Source: CAYMBP01 sp964388745 (GTDB lineage Bacteria; Babelota; Babeliae; Babelales; RVW-14). Taken from it: a stretch of DNA of 64,000 bases. The DNA lies in assembly GCA_964388745.1 (NCBI GenBank), contig CAYMBP010000003.1, forward strand, positions 9,248 to 73,247, in the 5' to 3' direction. Below are positions 60,087 to 64,000 of this stretch, piece by piece (the first letter of the stretch is position 1; every line of letters begins with the position of its first letter). The notes under the pieces were generated by a model. That model saw nothing but the letters and a program-made list of their open reading frames with translations. It ran no database searches and was not told the DNA's origin. The position numbers were made by a program, and so were the translations under genes.

Positions 60087-61121
60087 TTATTTTAATGCGT
60101 CTCTGTAGATATCAATTTCATCAAGAACTTTTCCTGCGCCAAGAACAACGCACAGCAGTGGATTTTTCGCTCGCTTTACAGGAAGGCCTGTCTCTTTTGA
60201 AATTAAAACATCAAGATCTTTTAGCATTGATCCACCACCTGAAAGCATAATTCCTCGATCAACAAGATCAGATGAGAGTTCTGGTGGTGCATTTTCAAGC
60301 GCAGTACGAACAGCATCGATGATAATAGAGATTGGCTCAGCAAGTGATTCAAAAACTTCAGCATCATTAAGACTTATTGTTTTAGGAATACCTGTTACAA
60401 GATCTCTTCCTTTAACTTCAACTTGGTTGAGTTGATCTGATAGCATAGCCGTTCCAATAAGCATTTTGATGTCTTCTGCTGTCCGTTCACCAATCAAAAG
60501 ATTGTACTTTTTTTTAACATAGTGAACAATAGAGCGATCCATTTCATAGCCGCCAACGCGAGCAGATCGGCAATATACTATGTCTTTAAGAGAGATAATT
60601 GCAACCTCTGCAGTTCCACCTCCAATGTCAACAATCATGCTTCCTGTCGGCTCGACCACGGGTAACCCTGCACCGATTGCTGCAGCCATTGGCTCCATAA
60701 TAGTGTATACTTCACGGGCACCTGCTTGTTTTGCTGACTCTTCAACTGCTCTCTTTTCAACTTGAGTTATTCCAGAAGGAACCCCAATGATCATTCGAGG
60801 ACGGACAAGCGCGCGTCTATTATTGTGAACGTCTCTAATAAAATAACGAAGCATGCTTTCGGTAAGTTCAAAATTTGCGATTACACCATCTCGCAAGGGT
60901 CTGCAAGCAGTAATGCTTTCAGGAGTTTTCCCGAGCATATTTTTTGCATTATTTCCTGCAGCAAGAACTTGATTTGTTGATCCTTTAACGGCAACAACTG
61001 ATGGCTGATTCAGTACAATTCCTTGGTTTCGGACATAAATAACGGTGTTTGCAGTACCAAGGTCAATTGCCATGTCGTTAGAAAAAATACTAAATAATTT
61101 TCGAGCTGGCCAAAATTTCAT
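60087..61121 (-). CDS. mreB: Rod shape-determining protein MreB
   Basis: MreB is the actin-like filament that directs lateral wall synthesis. The 344-residue product has AIDLGTANTVIYVRNQGIVL (phosphate 1), VDIGGGTAEVAIISL (phosphate 2), PSGITQVEKRAVEESAKQAGA, EPMAAAIGAGLPV, and SGGGSMLKDLDVLI (adenosine). It implies a rod shape with a peptidoglycan wall. mreC and mreD are not adjacent; an outer-membrane-protein gene lies immediately upstream on the same strand. Confidence 0.97.
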   Translation of the reverse strand: MKFWPARKLFSIFSNDMAIDLGTANTVIYVRNQGIVLNQPSVVAVKGSTNQVLAAGNNAKNMLGKTPESITACRPLRDGVIANFELTESMLRYFIRDVHNNRRALVRPRMIIGVPSGITQVEKRAVEESAKQAGAREVYTIMEPMAAAIGAGLPVVEPTGSMIVDIGGGTAEVAIISLKDIVYCRSARVGGYEMDRSIVHYVKKKYNLLIGERTAEDIKMLIGTAMLSDQLNQVEVKGRDLVTGIPKTISLNDAEVFESLAEPISIIIDAVRTALENAPPELSSDLVDRGIMLSGGGSMLKDLDVLISKETGLPVKRAKNPLLCVVLGAGKVLDEIDIYRDALK

Positions 61122-61132
61122 AGTAACTATCC

Positions 61133-62449
61133 TTAGAAATGTAATTGTATACCCAATGAGACCTGATTCATTTTTGCAATGCCGTGTCCACCAATAGGTA
61201 AGTCATAATTTATATAAAAAACAGGGTCCATAGAGAAATTGTTTAATGCCGCACGAGTGTTATAGGAGAGTTGAAATGAGAAAAAGTGTCCAGACCATGA
61301 GCTAACTTCTTCTTTTTCTTTTAAAAATTCACAATTAGATAGCGAAGTTGTTAGTGTTTGATCTGATCGCTTATCTCGCCAACGATCCTTATAGTGATGC
61401 AAGTAAGTATAGCGGCCTTGGATGTGTAATCCATTTGTTAAATTTTCAAGAATAAGATAGGGAGAAACTTTAAAGGTTACTCCTGGAGCAATCGATACGT
61501 TTCCTTTTAAAGCACTAAATATATGAGGCTCTTTTCCTAAGGCAATCCGTGTATAATGTGTATGCTTAAATGGAATCATGATGCCAAAAATAGATCCTAC
61601 TTTAATATCTTGTTTTAACTCAAATTCTGGAGCAAAATCAAAGTATAAGCTCCAATGACCGTTACCCATAAATGGTATAGAGCTTGGATGATCATTGTTT
61701 AACATTTTTCCAAGCGGAGCTACAATACCTGTTTGGGCAGCAAGAATAATAGAGCGCATCATGCAGGTGTAGTGCAAAATATGCTGCCACCTTACATATA
61801 AATCAAGATCGCCAAATCCTGTTTCAGACCAAAAATTTTCTAGCAACCCAAGAGTATTGTGAAGTTCACGTCGAATTGCATCAAGCTTAAAAAAGCTATT
61901 GCTAAAATCATTTTCACTTGGATTAGGTGAAGTTGTAAATAATGGTAGATTACATTTTTCAGTATCTTGTTCACACGATATTCGTGTGCTTACATGCATT
62001 ATTGGAATCCAAAAACCAAGGCTCAACGAAGAAGCCCAAGGAAATTCAAATTGGCCTCGAAAAGAGATTCCTTGAGAGCGAACAATGCCGGGAAATTCAA
62101 AAATAATTTCATTGTCTTGAATTTTTTTTATTGCTTCACTATCTAATTTTAATAGATTGAATGAGTCTTTTTGAACCTTTTGGGCGCTTTTTATAACATC
62201 ATTTAAGTTATATTCTCCCCATAGACCAGTAAGAGATGTTGATCCTCCTTTGAGTCGATCAAAAGCATTTGACAGGCTGATGTAGAAAAAGTCCGTTGTT
62301 AATGAATAAGGCTTTTCAAGCGAATAAGATTCAGGTCGCTCAAGAAATAAGAAGTAACGACTTGTATTATGAGAAGCCGCTATTGATGAAAAAAAGAATA
62401 GACTTGCAATTAAAAGTTTATTACATTCTCGCATAAGATAGTTTATCAT
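61133..62449 (-). CDS. Putative outer-membrane beta-barrel protein
   Basis: The product of about 438 residues has a signal peptide (NKLLIASLFFFSSIAASHN). The rest consists of alternating amphipathic strands such as ISFRGQFEFPWASSLSLGFW, HWSLYFDFAPEFELKQDIKV and GHFFSFQLSYNTRAALNNF, and ends in VSLGIQLHF with the terminal Phe used for barrel insertion. Aromatic belts and Gly/Asn turns fit a 14-18-strand barrel. The start is uncertain (62449, 62434 or 62503); no strong RBS is present. No specific porin family is recognised. It stands 11 bases upstream of mreB and may be cotranscribed. Confidence 0.7.
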   Translation of the reverse strand: MINYLMRECNKLLIASLFFFSSIAASHNTSRYFLFLERPESYSLEKPYSLTTDFFYISLSNAFDRLKGGSTSLTGLWGEYNLNDVIKSAQKVQKDSFNLLKLDSEAIKKIQDNEIIFEFPGIVRSQGISFRGQFEFPWASSLSLGFWIPIMHVSTRISCEQDTEKCNLPLFTTSPNPSENDFSNSFFKLDAIRRELHNTLGLLENFWSETGFGDLDLYVRWQHILHYTCMMRSIILAAQTGIVAPLGKMLNNDHPSSIPFMGNGHWSLYFDFAPEFELKQDIKVGSIFGIMIPFKHTHYTRIALGKEPHIFSALKGNVSIAPGVTFKVSPYLILENLTNGLHIQGRYTYLHHYKDRWRDKRSDQTLTTSLSNCEFLKEKEEVSSWSGHFFSFQLSYNTRAALNNFSMDPVFYINYDLPIGGHGIAKMNQVSLGIQLHF

Positions 62450-62570
62450 TGACGACACCAGGTTTGTGCAGATTTGAGATTTATTTAAGTAGCTTAGATT
62501 CAAGCTTTGATATTACGGTAAATATAGGTTTAGTCAAGAAGTATACTACATAACAGAGGATTCCTCCTTA

Positions 62571-63935
62571 TTGAAATTACATACATCAACTCTATCCTTA
62601 CAACATTTTAAAAAAACTAATCATTGGACAGTGTACGGCAGTATTGCATATGAGGCAATATACATGCTACATTCTGTTTTGCTTTTGACGTATTTTGGAA
62701 TACAAGAATATGGATTTATTGCAAGTTTTACATCACTTATTCTCTTTGCTGAGCAAATTTCTGGAATGGGCGCAGCATATAGCTTGGGCATTTTTAAATC
62801 GATTTATATAAAAAATAAAAATAATTTTTTTTCTTTTTTTTGTTATTTTACTTTATTGCCAATTGTATGTTCTGCAATTTTTGTTGCAACAGGAAGTGTT
62901 TACTGGTTTGCAATGTTTTTTCCTCAAGCAACAAAATTTCTTTGTTTACTTATGTGGCTCAATATAGTAATGGGAACATCTGTTGCCTTTATGCGGATGC
63001 TTTTGTATGCCGTTAATCAAACAAGAATGACTGTAGTTATTGAATTAGCTGTACTTAACTGTTATGTAATTGGTTTTTGGGGCTGGTTTTGGCGTGGGGA
63101 ATTTTCTTCAGTTTTTACACTTGCACTTTTTCGCTTTGCTCATTGTTTTGGATTATGTTTTTTATTTGGTGTTATGATATTTGGTGTATATAATTCATTG
63201 CCAAGCGGGCCATTATCAATTCCTGTTAGTTTTGCTCGGCAGCTTTGGCTGGCGAGGTTTAATCAATGGGCATTGCGTCGAGGAAGATCTTTTTTTAGCT
63301 CAACTTTTTTAACACCATTTTTTGCCCTTTGCTTTGGTATGCAGGCTGCCGCATTGTATCATTTTATGAACAAGGCTACGCTTAAGCTTCTTGATATAAT
63401 GAAAGCTATAATTTATTTTTCTCTTGCGCCATTGCTCGCTGAGTTAAAAAATCATCGAGGCTTTGTCCGGCGTCGCATTTTTTCTATTTTGAGTTTTAAG
63501 ACAAGTGGTTATTTGATTTCTGGTATTATAGTAATAATTTTTAACTATATATTTTTGCTTATTTTATATCAAAAAAATATGTCATTGTTGTCTGATTTAT
63601 TTTTTATGATGCTTATGCTTTTATTGCGTGCAATCGGATATTTTATGGTTCTATATGAACAAGTGTATAATGCCTGTGGAAATGTTATTCCTTTAGTTAT
63701 TATCAAGTTTATAGAGGGTATTATTTTTTGGTGCTTGCTGGGCTTACATAAAAATACTTCACTTTATTTTGTTTTTTCGATTATTGCTATTTTACAATCA
63801 CTTTCATTAGGGCTTATTATTTTAGATGCGCGTAAGCGGTGGGGTATAATTCCTTCTGTTGGCATATCATTCCAACTTTTAACTTGTGGAATATTGTTTT
63901 CGCTTTTAGTGCAAGGTTGCCTTTTATGGCAATGA
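62571..63935 (+). CDS. Polytopic membrane protein, flippase-like (Wzx/MATE fold)
   Basis: The 454-residue protein has about 12-14 membrane helices, beginning with IYMLHSVLLLTYFGIQEYGF, a helix1-loop pattern seen in polysaccharide flippases (Wzx, O-antigen transporters) and MATE-type transporters. Helix pairs with charged loops (ARKRWGI, LKNHRGFVRRR) follow. There is no nucleotide-binding motif. A role in moving an undecaprenyl-linked sugar, working with the transferase at 24910, is possible but only inferred. The start is TTG at 62571, about ten bases after GAGGA, and no nearby ATG fits. Confidence 0.65.
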   Translation: MKLHTSTLSLQHFKKTNHWTVYGSIAYEAIYMLHSVLLLTYFGIQEYGFIASFTSLILFAEQISGMGAAYSLGIFKSIYIKNKNNFFSFFCYFTLLPIVCSAIFVATGSVYWFAMFFPQATKFLCLLMWLNIVMGTSVAFMRMLLYAVNQTRMTVVIELAVLNCYVIGFWGWFWRGEFSSVFTLALFRFAHCFGLCFLFGVMIFGVYNSLPSGPLSIPVSFARQLWLARFNQWALRRGRSFFSSTFLTPFFALCFGMQAAALYHFMNKATLKLLDIMKAIIYFSLAPLLAELKNHRGFVRRRIFSILSFKTSGYLISGIIVIIFNYIFLLILYQKNMSLLSDLFFMMLMLLLRAIGYFMVLYEQVYNACGNVIPLVIIKFIEGIIFWCLLGLHKNTSLYFVFSIIAILQSLSLGLIILDARKRWGIIPSVGISFQLLTCGILFSLLVQGCLLWQ

Positions 63936-64000
63936 TAGTAAGATAATAATCGTAATAAATAAGTATGCAACAAAGAAAAAAACAAGTTTATGAAGATAAA

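Noticed and set aside
63965..64000. Start of another gene at the right edge (ATG at 63965 or 63990)
   Set aside because: Only about a dozen codons are visible and no RBS precedes them.

Overview
The window looks like a chromosomal segment of a small-genome, AT-rich, Gram-negative, host-associated bacterium. Lipid A synthesis (lpxK), an LptE-like lipoprotein, a beta-barrel outer-membrane protein and MreB indicate a diderm rod. Many signal-peptide proteins with ankyrin, WD40 or coiled-coil parts, together with biotin and amino-acid importers, suggest dependence on a eukaryotic host. The mixture resembles Candidatus Dependentiae (TM6). That placement is my inference from gene content and was not tested phylogenetically. 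A run of exactly 100 Ns at 3965-4064 shows that this is a draft scaffold.

Layout. 1-3.4 kb: DNA polymerase III delta' (holB) coupled to the C-terminal half of ComEC, facing gpsA and uppS. 3.6-8.6 kb: four consecutive exported proteins that appear to be distant paralogues, the first carrying a 60-bp coding tandem repeat broken by the gap. 8.6-12.6 kb: a cysteine-synthase-fold enzyme overlapping dapF, a class I aldolase, a LOG-family protein and a protein with 31 cysteines in 132 residues. 12.6-25 kb: accessory region with exported unknowns, an ankyrin protein, a MacA/MacB-like pair without an ATPase, bioY, two exported WD40 proteins, an exported degenerate PLP-fold protein and nfo. 24.9-30.5 kb: leftward genes for a polyprenyl-phosphate sugar transferase, lpxK, infB and nusA.

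At 30.77-31.04 kb lies a dense array of ten perfect DnaA boxes next to an AT-rich stretch. I read it as the replication origin. To the left the + strand is C/A-rich and to the right it is G/T-rich, with the change falling at this array. 31-41.6 kb: a family 4 uracil-DNA glycosylase, an exported clostripain-like protease, the N-terminal half of ComEC, enolase, a polar amino-acid ABC importer, gyrB, tadA and a DksA-type protein. 41.6-54.9 kb: a tRNA cluster (Thr, Tyr, Gly, Thr, Thr, Trp) with tsaE and rpmG inside it, then secE-nusG-rplKAJL-rpoBC. The tuf gene often found in this context is absent. 54.9-64 kb: tRNA-Val, rpsO, pnp, rph, lptE-like, holA-like, a Fis-type protein, mreB, an outer-membrane protein and a polytopic flippase-like protein.

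The conserved right half is an information-processing core that reads mainly away from the origin, and the left half holds most of the accessory secretome. The observations most worth following are the origin array, a cysteine-rich zinc-ribbon-like insertion in RpoB, ComEC split into two genes about 31.5 kb apart, the exported paralogue cluster, the Cys-rich protein, and a terminator whose 3' arm contains the ribosome binding site of the next gene.
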